Assembly (NCBI GenBank): GCA_004376325.1
Contig: SOKC01000049.1
Coordinates: 1 to 5,264 of the forward strand
Source: Actinomycetota bacterium
GTDB taxonomy: Bacteria > Actinomycetota > Humimicrobiia > Humimicrobiales > Humimicrobiaceae
Reading direction: 5' to 3'
Length of the DNA stretch: 5,264 nucleotides
Below the pieces are notes generated by a model. It saw only the letters and a program-made list of their open reading frames with translations. It had not been told where the DNA came from and ran no database searches. The translations under genes were made by a program, and so were the position numbers. Shown here one piece after another: positions 1 through 5,264 of the stretch; within the stretch, counting starts at the first letter, position 1, and each line of letters opens with the position of its first letter.

Positions 1-547
1 TTTTACTGTATATACAGCCGCAGTAATTTTGACGGTACAGGTTTAATTCTTTGCTTAACTGGATGGTTTTTTTAAAACCATTCATTTTTTTAAAGTTGGC
101 CTGGTAAAAATTAATTCCTTTTGCAAACCCAAGTTCCAGCCCTATGGAGTTTATAATATTGTGGTTCTTATGGGGACTTATAGTCAAGGTGGTTCCAAAT
201 AAATCAAAACCCTGCTTTTTTGCTATATCGGCGGTTTTGTCCAGACGTATCCTGAAGCACAGACTGCATCTGCTTCCGCCTTCGGGTTCATCTTTTAAAT
301 CTCTGGTTAATCTGAACCATTTTTTTACTTCATATTTTCCAATCGCCAGTGGAATGGAATATTTTTTTGAGATTATTTTTATACACCTGAGTCTCCTGAT
401 ATATTCTTCTTGCGGATGAATATTTGGATTATAATAAAAAAAATTTATATCAAAGTCCTGTTTTAACAGAAAATAAGGATAAAGGGCACAGGTTACACAG
501 CAAACATGAAGAAGGATTTTTGGTTTTATAGTTGAATATTTTAACAT
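1..547 (-). CDS. queH: Epoxyqueuosine reductase QueH, C-terminus cut by window edge
   Basis: QueH (formerly DUF208) reduces epoxyqueuosine to queuosine in the tRNA anticodon loop, the last step of queuosine synthesis. It replaces the cobalamin-dependent QueG and uses iron-sulfur chemistry. Translating the minus strand gives 182 residues with the family hallmarks in order: HVCCVTC (Cys16, Cys17, Cys20), YYNPNIHPQEEY (38-49), EGGSRCSLCFRIRL (89-102, Cys94 and Cys97), FGTTLTISPHKNH (117-129) and YRQNYCGCIYS (171-181, Cys176 and Cys178). These cysteines are the expected metal ligands. The ATG at 547 is preceded by a TAGGT-like ribosome site, and the CC motif then sits about 15 residues in, as usual. 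The frame is still open at base 1, but family members often end soon after YCGC, so little is missing. It is divergent from hisD with no functional link evident. The family call is secure. Confidence 0.93.
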   Translation of the reverse strand, partial: MLKYSTIKPKILLHVCCVTCALYPYFLLKQDFDINFFYYNPNIHPQEEYIRRLRCIKIISKKYSIPLAIGKYEVKKWFRLTRDLKDEPEGGSRCSLCFRIRLDKTADIAKKQGFDLFGTTLTISPHKNHNIINSIGLELGFAKGINFYQANFKKMNGFKKTIQLSKELNLYRQNYCGCIYSK

Positions 548-571
548 TTTACCTATAATTTTAAGTCTGTT

Positions 572-600
572 TTGCTAATTTTATTTTCTTCAGGTATATT
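572..600 (+). promoter_or_regulatory. Candidate promoter for the hisD operon
   Basis: TTGCTA (572-577) and TATATT (595-600) are separated by 17 bases and match the sigma-70 -35 and -10 consensus at four and five of six positions. The start would fall near 607, about 28 bases before the hisD ATG. That leader is too short to hold a T-box or a histidine attenuator, so no such control is visible. The -10 box overlaps that of the candidate queH promoter on the other strand. Confidence 0.42.
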
Positions 601-624
601 AATAAAAACATTTAAAAGTATCAA
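596..624 (-). promoter_or_regulatory. Candidate promoter for queH
   Basis: On the minus strand TTGATA (624-619) is followed after 17 bases by TAATAT (601-596). They match the sigma-70 consensus boxes at five and four of six positions. Transcription would begin near 589, leaving a leader of about 40 bases before the queH start. The region is very AT-rich, so chance matches are likely and this is tentative. Confidence 0.35.
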
Positions 625-628
625 AGGT
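623..628 (+). promoter_or_regulatory. Ribosome binding site that sets the hisD start
   Basis: AAAGGT lies seven bases upstream of the ATG at 635. The alternative in-frame TTG at 572 has no purine-rich site before it and would add 21 residues not expected in HisD. It also coincides with the candidate -35 box. The ATG at 635 is therefore preferred. Confidence 0.7.
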
Positions 629-634
629 CTTTTT

Positions 635-1990
635 ATGAATTATAATTTTTTAAAGATAGAAAAACCAGAAAAGCTTGAGGACATAGGTACTCTCTTTGGC
701 CAGGGTTTTAAAGTTTCCAGCTCTGTAGAAAAGGCAGTGGACAAAATATTAAAGGAAGTGGAAGCAAACGGAGACAGGGCAATCTTGAAGTTTTGCAGGC
801 AGTTTGACCGGTTTGACACTAAAGATATTAATGAGGTTAAGGTTAAGAGTAAAGAAATTGAACTGGCTTCAAAAAAAGTAAAAAAAACCTTTCCCGATCT
901 GGTTAAGGCATTGGAAGTAAGTTACAGAAATATAAAAGAATATCACAATGCCCAGTTTAAAAAAGAGTCAGGTTCATGGACCATAAAGCCGGGCAAGGGC
1001 AAAGAGGTCGGACAAATCTTGCTCCCTCTGGAAAGAGTTGGTGTGTATATCCCGGGCGGAAGATATATTTATCCATCCACAGTACTTATGACTGTAGTTC
1101 CGGCAATGGTGGCAGGAGTAAAGGAGATTGTCATATGCACCCCACCTCAGCCTGACGGTAATATAGACCAGATTTTACTATATCTTTGCGGAAGACTGAA
1201 AATTAAGGAGGTTTATAAAATTGGCGGCGCACAGGCAATTGCTGTCCTTACATACGGTACGGAAAGCATTAAAAAAGTGGATAAGATTGCCGGCCCTGGT
1301 AATGTATATGTTACTACGGCCAAGAAGAAGGTATTTGGTGATGTTGGTATTGATAGTCTGGCTGGCCCGAGCGATGTAGCTATTCTGGCAGATGATTCTG
1401 CCAATCCTGATTTTATTGCTGCTGATATGATTTCACAGGCTGAGCACGATCCTGATTCCAGAAGTATATTATTATCCTCCAGTCCGGATATGGCAAAAAA
1501 AGTTATTGAGAAAATTTACGGGCATCTGGATAGTCTTTTAAAAGAATATGGAAACAGGGTGAATATGGAGATCATTTTAAAATCACTTAAGAAAAATTGT
1601 AAAATTATTTTCATCAAGGAAAAAGATCGGCTGGTTGAGATTTGTAATATGATAGCGCCGGAACATCTGGAGATAATGGTAAAGGATGCAAAGAAAGTTT
1701 TAAGAAAGATAAAAAATGCGGGAGCCATATTCATAGGAGGATACTGTCCTGCGGCTGTCGGTGATTATATAGGGGGTACCAACCATGTTATTCCCACCAA
1801 TGGTAATGCGAGGTTTTCTTCACCATTGGGCGCTTATGATTTTTTAAAAAGAAGCAGTGTAACTTTTTACAGCAAGGATGCTCTGCGGAAGGAAAAAAAG
1901 TTTATTGAGATATTATCTGAATTCGAAAAATTATTTGCACATCAAAATTCTGTTAGGTTAAGGTTTAAAAACATAAAGGATATAAAGTGA
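635..1990 (+). CDS. hisD: Histidinol dehydrogenase
   Basis: HisD is a cytoplasmic zinc enzyme that oxidises L-histidinol to L-histidine in two NAD-dependent steps, ending the histidine pathway. From the ATG at 635 it has 451 residues, slightly more than the usual 430 or so. Visible signatures are PGGRYIYPSTVLM (about 140-152), KIGGAQAIA (195-203), AGPGNVYV (219-226) and the QAEHD motif, whose Gln268 and His271 correspond to zinc ligands. IAPEHLE carries the catalytic Glu343-His344 pair, Asp377 in GDYIGGTNHVIPT is a further zinc ligand, and His436 in AHQNSV is the C-terminal ligand. All catalytic and metal residues known from the E. coli enzyme therefore appear present. The last four bases overlap the hisC start, implying translational coupling. 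It is the first gene of a probable hisD-hisC-methyltransferase transcript. The call is secure; only the start codon is open to doubt. Confidence 0.96.
   Translation: MNYNFLKIEKPEKLEDIGTLFGQGFKVSSSVEKAVDKILKEVEANGDRAILKFCRQFDRFDTKDINEVKVKSKEIELASKKVKKTFPDLVKALEVSYRNIKEYHNAQFKKESGSWTIKPGKGKEVGQILLPLERVGVYIPGGRYIYPSTVLMTVVPAMVAGVKEIVICTPPQPDGNIDQILLYLCGRLKIKEVYKIGGAQAIAVLTYGTESIKKVDKIAGPGNVYVTTAKKKVFGDVGIDSLAGPSDVAILADDSANPDFIAADMISQAEHDPDSRSILLSSSPDMAKKVIEKIYGHLDSLLKEYGNRVNMEIILKSLKKNCKIIFIKEKDRLVEICNMIAPEHLEIMVKDAKKVLRKIKNAGAIFIGGYCPAAVGDYIGGTNHVIPTNGNARFSSPLGAYDFLKRSSVTFYSKDALRKEKKFIEILSEFEKLFAHQNSVRLRFKNIKDIK
1975..1980 (+). promoter_or_regulatory. Ribosome binding site for the GTG start of hisC
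   Basis: AAAGGA inside the end of hisD lies six bases before the GTG at 1987, and the GTGA overlap places the hisD stop within the start. The good spacing supports the GTG. No in-frame ATG occurs early enough in hisC to leave the conserved N-terminal region intact. Confidence 0.7.
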
Positions 1991-3081
1991 GTATAAAGAT
2001 TAAGGAGTGGATTTCCAGATTGCCGGAATATATTCCGGGCAAAACCATAGAAGAAATAAAAGAGCGGTACAATCTGGATAAGGTTTATAAATTAGCATCC
2101 AATGAAAACTTATATGGACCACACCCCGGGGTTTTAGAAGAAATCTGCAAGAACCTGGATGATATAAAATATTACCCTGATAGCGAGTGCAGGGAAATAA
2201 GGCAGAAGCTTGCCGAAAAGTATAATGTAGATAGTGATACCATAATTATGGGGAACGGCACAGATCAGATTATTGAGATGATCTGTGACAGTTTTATTGG
2301 TCCAGGAGAAGGAGTAGTGATTACCGATCCTACTTTTTTAATTTATGAAAAGTCAGTAGTAAAGTATGGTGGAGCAGCAGTTAAAGTTCCCTTAAAGGAT
2401 TTCAGGCAGGATGTGGAAATGCTGATAGAATCCATAAATGATAAGACTAAAATATTATTCCTGACCAATCCTCACAACCCCACAGGCACTAATATCAATC
2501 GTAGGGAATTTGACTATGTTATAGAAAATATTAATAAAGATGTATTACTGGTGGTGGATGAAGCTTACCGGGAATACGTCCCGGAGCAGGAAAAAATTAA
2601 TACCATAGAATATCTATTCGGGTGCAGTAATCTTATAATATTAAGGACATTTTCAAAGATTTTTGGGCTGGCGGGATTAAGAATCGGATATGGAATAGCT
2701 GACAGGTCAATTATTTCCGCATTAAACAAAGTAAGAATTCCCTTTAATGTAAATTCAATTGCGCAGAAAGCTGCTGCAGCTGCGATGGATAATGAATCTC
2801 GTATTAATGAAATCAGGGAAAAGATAGAAAAAGAAAAAGACAGGTTCTATGACATTTTAAATAAAAATGGAATAGGATTTATTAAATCATATGCAAATTT
2901 TATATTAATTAATACCGGTAAAAATAGTGATAAGATTGTAGAAGGACTACTGAAAAATGGGTTTATAGTAAGACCGGGGAAAAATCTGGGAATACCTGGA
3001 TATATCAGAGTTACTATAGCTTTACCGGAGATAAATGAAAAATTTTTGTCAGTCTTTATAAAAATATTTAACAGTCTATAA
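1987..3081 (+). CDS. hisC: Histidinol-phosphate aminotransferase
   Basis: HisC is a PLP-dependent fold-type I aminotransferase that converts imidazole-acetol phosphate and glutamate to histidinol phosphate and 2-oxoglutarate. The 364-residue protein has the normal family length. Signatures in order are LASNENLYGP (36-45), YYPDSECREIR (62-72), GNGTDQIIE (89-97), DPTFLIYE (114-121), NPHNPTG (161-167), DEAYREYV (191-198) with the PLP-contacting Asp191 and Tyr194, TFSKIFGLAGLRIGYG (221-236) with Lys224 as the PLP Schiff-base lysine, and a late Arg341 in YIRVTIALP expected to bind the substrate carboxylate. It starts with GTG overlapping the hisD stop. HisC-like enzymes can also accept aromatic amino acids, but the coupling to hisD strongly favours a histidine role. 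The next gene starts 22 bases after its stop, consistent with one operon. Confidence 0.94.
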   Translation: MSIKIKEWISRLPEYIPGKTIEEIKERYNLDKVYKLASNENLYGPHPGVLEEICKNLDDIKYYPDSECREIRQKLAEKYNVDSDTIIMGNGTDQIIEMICDSFIGPGEGVVITDPTFLIYEKSVVKYGGAAVKVPLKDFRQDVEMLIESINDKTKILFLTNPHNPTGTNINRREFDYVIENINKDVLLVVDEAYREYVPEQEKINTIEYLFGCSNLIILRTFSKIFGLAGLRIGYGIADRSIISALNKVRIPFNVNSIAQKAAAAAMDNESRINEIREKIEKEKDRFYDILNKNGIGFIKSYANFILINTGKNSDKIVEGLLKNGFIVRPGKNLGIPGYIRVTIALPEINEKFLSVFIKIFNSL

Positions 3082-3103
3082 GAAAAAGAAAGGACAAAAG
3101 GAA

Positions 3104-3943
3104 ATGGAGACGGTAGTTACCGGTAAGGGAACTGAAGTTAAATTTGGACCAGATCTTCCCACGGTTATAATTGCTGAAAGAATTAATCCTACTGGCAGGA
3201 AGTCTTTAGCTGAGGAATTAAAACAGGGCAAATTTGATATTGTAAGGGAAGATGCTATAAAACAAACTGAAGCTGGCGCCCATATAATTGATATTAATGT
3301 TGGAGCGCCTGGGGTAGATGAAGTTGAAATGCTGCCCAGGGCAGTTAAGATGGTTATGGAAGTAACCAATCAACCCCTTTGCCTGGATTCTGCAAATCCA
3401 AAAGCGCTAAAATCAGCTCTGGAAGTTTATCCATATAAGGCTCTTATTAATTCAGTTAATGGTGAAGAAAGATCACTGAAAGAAATCTTACCTATGGTAA
3501 AAGAGAGTGGGAGCGCAGTAATATGCCTTACAATGGATGAGGGTGGAATTCCAGATAATGTTGAAAAAAGATTTGAAATTGCAGAAAAAATAATAAAGAG
3601 GGCAGAGTCTATAGGCATAAAGAAAGAAGATCTGGTATTTGACTGTCTGGTTATGCCTAATTCTACAAATTCTGACACAGGTAGAATTACATTGGAAACT
3701 CAAAGAAGAGTTGCAAAAGAGTTCGGGGTATCAATTACAGGGGGATATTCTAATGTTAGTTTTGGAATGCCAGACAGGAATCTGCTTAATATTCATTTTA
3801 TTACCATGGGTATAATTAGTGGTTTATGTGCTCCTATTACTGATCCATTAATAGATAATCTGGCAGAAGCAATAAAAGCAGCAGATTTCCTTGCTGGTAG
3901 AGATCCGTATGGTATGAATTATATATCTTTCTATAGAAAATAA
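3104..3943 (+). CDS. Pterin-binding methyltetrahydrofolate:corrinoid methyltransferase family protein
   Basis: This 279-residue protein is a TIM-barrel pterin-binding domain of the family that includes AcsE, MtgA and the folate domain of methionine synthase MetH. Members move methyl groups between methyl-tetrahydrofolate and a corrinoid cofactor. Signatures are IIAERINPTGRKSL (22-35), AGAHIIDINVGAPGVDE (57-73), PLCLDSANPKAL (91-102), ALINSVNGEERSL (113-125), LTMDEGGIP (142-150) and GGYSNVSFGMPDRNLLN (213-229). Asp95, Asn116, Asp180 and Asn217 align at nearly constant offset with the Asp75, Asn96, Asp160 and Asn199 pterin-site residues I recall for Moorella AcsE. The protein lacks any cobalamin-binding or homocysteine domain, so a separate corrinoid partner is expected. 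The start has AAAGGA nine bases upstream. Automatic annotation may call it dihydropteroate synthase; the ERINPTGR and SNVSFG motifs argue for methyl transfer. The family is secure, the acceptor is unknown. Confidence 0.85.
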   Translation: METVVTGKGTEVKFGPDLPTVIIAERINPTGRKSLAEELKQGKFDIVREDAIKQTEAGAHIIDINVGAPGVDEVEMLPRAVKMVMEVTNQPLCLDSANPKALKSALEVYPYKALINSVNGEERSLKEILPMVKESGSAVICLTMDEGGIPDNVEKRFEIAEKIIKRAESIGIKKEDLVFDCLVMPNSTNSDTGRITLETQRRVAKEFGVSITGGYSNVSFGMPDRNLLNIHFITMGIISGLCAPITDPLIDNLAEAIKAADFLAGRDPYGMNYISFYRK

Positions 3944-3962
3944 TCATTTTTTATTTTATAAT
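3934..3962 (+). promoter_or_regulatory. Candidate internal promoter for the ABC ATPase gene
   Basis: A perfect -10 box, TATAAT (3957-3962), lies 17 bases after TAGAAA (3934-3939), which matches the -35 consensus at four of six positions and overlaps the end of the preceding gene. Transcription would start near 3969, about 30 bases before the ATPase ATG. The 55-base gap is AT-rich, so chance occurrence is possible. Confidence 0.4.
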
Positions 3963-3998
3963 TTCGATTATTAATAAACAATTAAAAAAGGAGAGATA

Positions 3999-5096
3999 AT
4001 GGCAAATGTTATCCTAAAGAATCTAACAAAAAAATTTGATGATGTGGTTGCTGTTAATAATATGAACAGCACTGTAGAAGACAAGGCATTTGTGGTTCTG
4101 GTAGGACCATCAGGTTGTGGAAAAACTACAGTGTTGCGCACGATTGCAGGACTGGAAGAGGCAACGGAAGGTGATATTTACATCGGAGACAGGTTAGTCA
4201 ATGACATTGCTCCAAAGGACAGGGATATAGCAATGGTTTTCCAGAACTATGCTCTCTATCCTCATTTTAATGTCTATGACAACATGGCATTTGGATTAAG
4301 ACTGCGAAGAATACCTAAACTTGAAATTAATAGAATGGTACATGAGGCGGCAAAAATTTTAAAAATTGAAGACCTGTTGAAGAGAAAACCCAAGCAGCTT
4401 TCCGGAGGACAAAGACAGAGAGTTGCCCTGGGAAGGGCAATTGTAAGGGATCCCAAAGTATTTTTAATGGATGAGCCACTATCCAATCTTGATGCAAAAC
4501 TTAGAGTTCAGATGAGAACAGAAATTGCAAAACTTCACCAGAGACTTAATGCCACTATAATATATGTAACCCACGACCAGACCGAGGCTATGACCATGGC
4601 AGATAAGATAATTATTATGAAAGATGGAATAGTGCAGCAGACTGGTGGACCCCAGGAAGTATATGACCACCCAAATAATATGTTTGTAGCTGGATTTATG
4701 GGAAGTCCCGCAATGAACTTCCTGGATGCTGCTATAACTGACCGTATGATTCTAAAGGGAGGCATGTTTGAACTTAACACAGCTGATAGGATTAAGAAGA
4801 TAATTAAAGATAATAATCTCATAGGAAAAGAAATAGTATTAGGAATTAGACCTGAAGATTTAGAAGACAGTAATTTTGTACAGAATATCCCTGCGAATAG
4901 CACAATTAATGCAAATGTTGAAGTTACGGAGCCTATGGGTTCAGAAATCTATGTATATGTTGATATTGAGGGAATACTGATAACAGCTAGAGTTAACCCC
5001 AAATCCAAATGTAGGAGTGGTGAGAAGGCGTCCCTATGTGTGGATATTGACAAAATGCACCTATTTGATAAAGACACAGAGAAATCTTATATATAA
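3999..5096 (+). CDS. Sugar-type ABC transporter ATP-binding protein (MalK/UgpC/MsmK family)
   Basis: This 365-residue protein is the ATPase that powers carbohydrate-type (CUT1) ABC importers, acting as a dimer on the cytoplasmic face of the permeases. It has Walker A GPSGCGKTT (36-44), Q-loop Gln82 in MVFQNYALYPH, signature LSGGQRQRVALGRA (134-147), Walker B VFLMDEP (154-160) with catalytic Glu159, D-loop SNLD (162-165) and switch His192 in THDQTEAM. These positions match E. coli MalK residue for residue. The GFMGSPAMNFL segment (232-242) leads into the C-terminal regulatory TOBE-like domain, where LGIRPEDL (281-288) and VTEPMGSEIYVYV (309-321) are typical. Length is close to MalK's 371. A strong ribosome site (AAAGGAG) lies five bases before the ATG. 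No permease or binding-protein gene is adjacent, so the transported sugar cannot be named. Glycerol-phosphate, maltose-type or multi-sugar service are all possible. Confidence 0.95.
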   Translation: MANVILKNLTKKFDDVVAVNNMNSTVEDKAFVVLVGPSGCGKTTVLRTIAGLEEATEGDIYIGDRLVNDIAPKDRDIAMVFQNYALYPHFNVYDNMAFGLRLRRIPKLEINRMVHEAAKILKIEDLLKRKPKQLSGGQRQRVALGRAIVRDPKVFLMDEPLSNLDAKLRVQMRTEIAKLHQRLNATIIYVTHDQTEAMTMADKIIIMKDGIVQQTGGPQEVYDHPNNMFVAGFMGSPAMNFLDAAITDRMILKGGMFELNTADRIKKIIKDNNLIGKEIVLGIRPEDLEDSNFVQNIPANSTINANVEVTEPMGSEIYVYVDIEGILITARVNPKSKCRSGEKASLCVDIDKMHLFDKDTEKSYI

Positions 5097-5147
5097 ATTT
5101 ATAAGGATTATTTGAGTAGTAATTAAATGCTAATTGGTTTTTTTACT

Positions 5148-5199
5148 AAAAAGTAGAGAACAATATATACTGCTGTTATTGTGCTCTACTTTTTCTTTT
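5148..5199 (+). terminator. Rho-independent terminator after the ABC ATPase gene
   Basis: An 11-base perfect stem pairs AAAAAGTAGAG (5148-5158) with CTCTACTTTTT (5184-5194). After one A-G mismatch a six-base inner stem pairs ACAATA (5160-5165) with TATTGT (5177-5182) around an 11-base loop. The downstream arm runs into a T-rich tract ending at 5199. The upstream arm is A-rich, so on the minus strand it would also give a U-run, and the element may work in both directions. Confidence 0.85.
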
Positions 5200-5207
5200 A
5201 TATAGCC

Positions 5208-5234
5208 TTGAGTACTGCACTTGAACGGTATAAT
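5208..5234 (+). promoter_or_regulatory. Candidate promoter for a gene beyond the right edge
   Basis: A perfect TATAAT (5229-5234) lies 15 bases after TTGAGT (5208-5213), which matches the -35 consensus at four of six positions. The spacing is short by about two bases, which weakens it. It sits just past the terminator, where a new transcription unit would be expected to begin. No start codon with a ribosome site is visible before the window ends. Confidence 0.4.
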
Positions 5235-5264
5235 AATAGTTTTGCAAATTATTGAATATCGAGT

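Noticed and set aside
144..419. A 91-codon open frame on the plus strand in the left part of the window
   Set aside because: It lies opposite queH, which has clear conserved motifs on the minus strand. The plus-strand translation resembles no family I know and has no ribosome site.
572..634. An N-terminal extension of HisD from a TTG at 572
   Set aside because: There is no ribosome site before the TTG, the added residues are not typical of HisD, and the ATG at 635 has a well-spaced AAAGG.
3076..3369. A 97-codon open frame on the minus strand over the start of the methyltransferase gene
   Set aside because: It is antisense to a strongly conserved coding region, and its translation is a low-complexity Ser/Thr/Ile-rich shadow without a family match.
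3937..3957. A possible terminator at the end of the methyltransferase gene, AAAATAA pairing with TTATTTT
   Set aside because: The stem contains only A-T pairs, overlaps the stop codon and is not followed by a clean T-run, so it is too weak to support termination.
4535..4903. A 122-codon open frame on the minus strand inside the ABC ATPase gene
   Set aside because: It is antisense to the Walker B, H-loop and TOBE-region coding sequence. Its hydrophobic look is an expected product of reading that strand.
5235..5264. The start of another gene at the right edge
   Set aside because: No start codon with a ribosome site is visible in these last bases; only the candidate promoter upstream of them can be supported.

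Overview
The window is an AT-rich bacterial chromosomal segment carrying five protein genes of recognisable families. It shows no RNA genes, insertion sequences, CRISPR arrays or prophage signs. The low GC, purine-rich Shine-Dalgarno sites, a cobalamin-independent QueH and a stand-alone methyltetrahydrofolate:corrinoid methyltransferase together suggest an anaerobe, either Firmicutes-like or from an uncultured AT-rich lineage. The sequence alone does not settle the taxonomy.

Layout. Positions 1-547 (minus strand) hold most of queH, the iron-sulfur epoxyqueuosine reductase of tRNA queuosine synthesis; its extreme C-terminus lies beyond the left edge. An 87-base divergent intergenic region (548-634) carries two candidate promoters whose -10 boxes overlap on opposite strands. 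To the right, on the plus strand, are hisD (635-1990, histidinol dehydrogenase), hisC (1987-3081, histidinol-phosphate aminotransferase, GTG start overlapping the hisD stop) and, 22 bases later, a pterin-binding methyltransferase gene (3104-3943). After a 55-base gap with a possible internal promoter comes a MalK/UgpC/MsmK-type sugar ABC transporter ATPase (3999-5096). A strong hairpin terminator follows at 5148-5199, and a candidate promoter near the right edge (5208-5234) probably serves a gene outside the window.

How the genes fit together. HisC and HisD catalyse the transamination step and the final two-step oxidation of histidine synthesis, and their genes look translationally coupled. 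The other his genes are not here, so the pathway is split in this genome or continues elsewhere. The methyltransferase appears to be in the same transcript; its four conserved pterin-site residues align with those of the acetogen enzyme AcsE, but no corrinoid protein, activase or second methyltransferase lies beside it. The ATPase has no permease or binding-protein gene next to it and is closed off by the terminator, so it may serve transporters encoded elsewhere.

I found no clearly new system. The points most worth a second look are the his/methyltransferase operon, the orphan ATPase unit and the overlapping divergent promoters.
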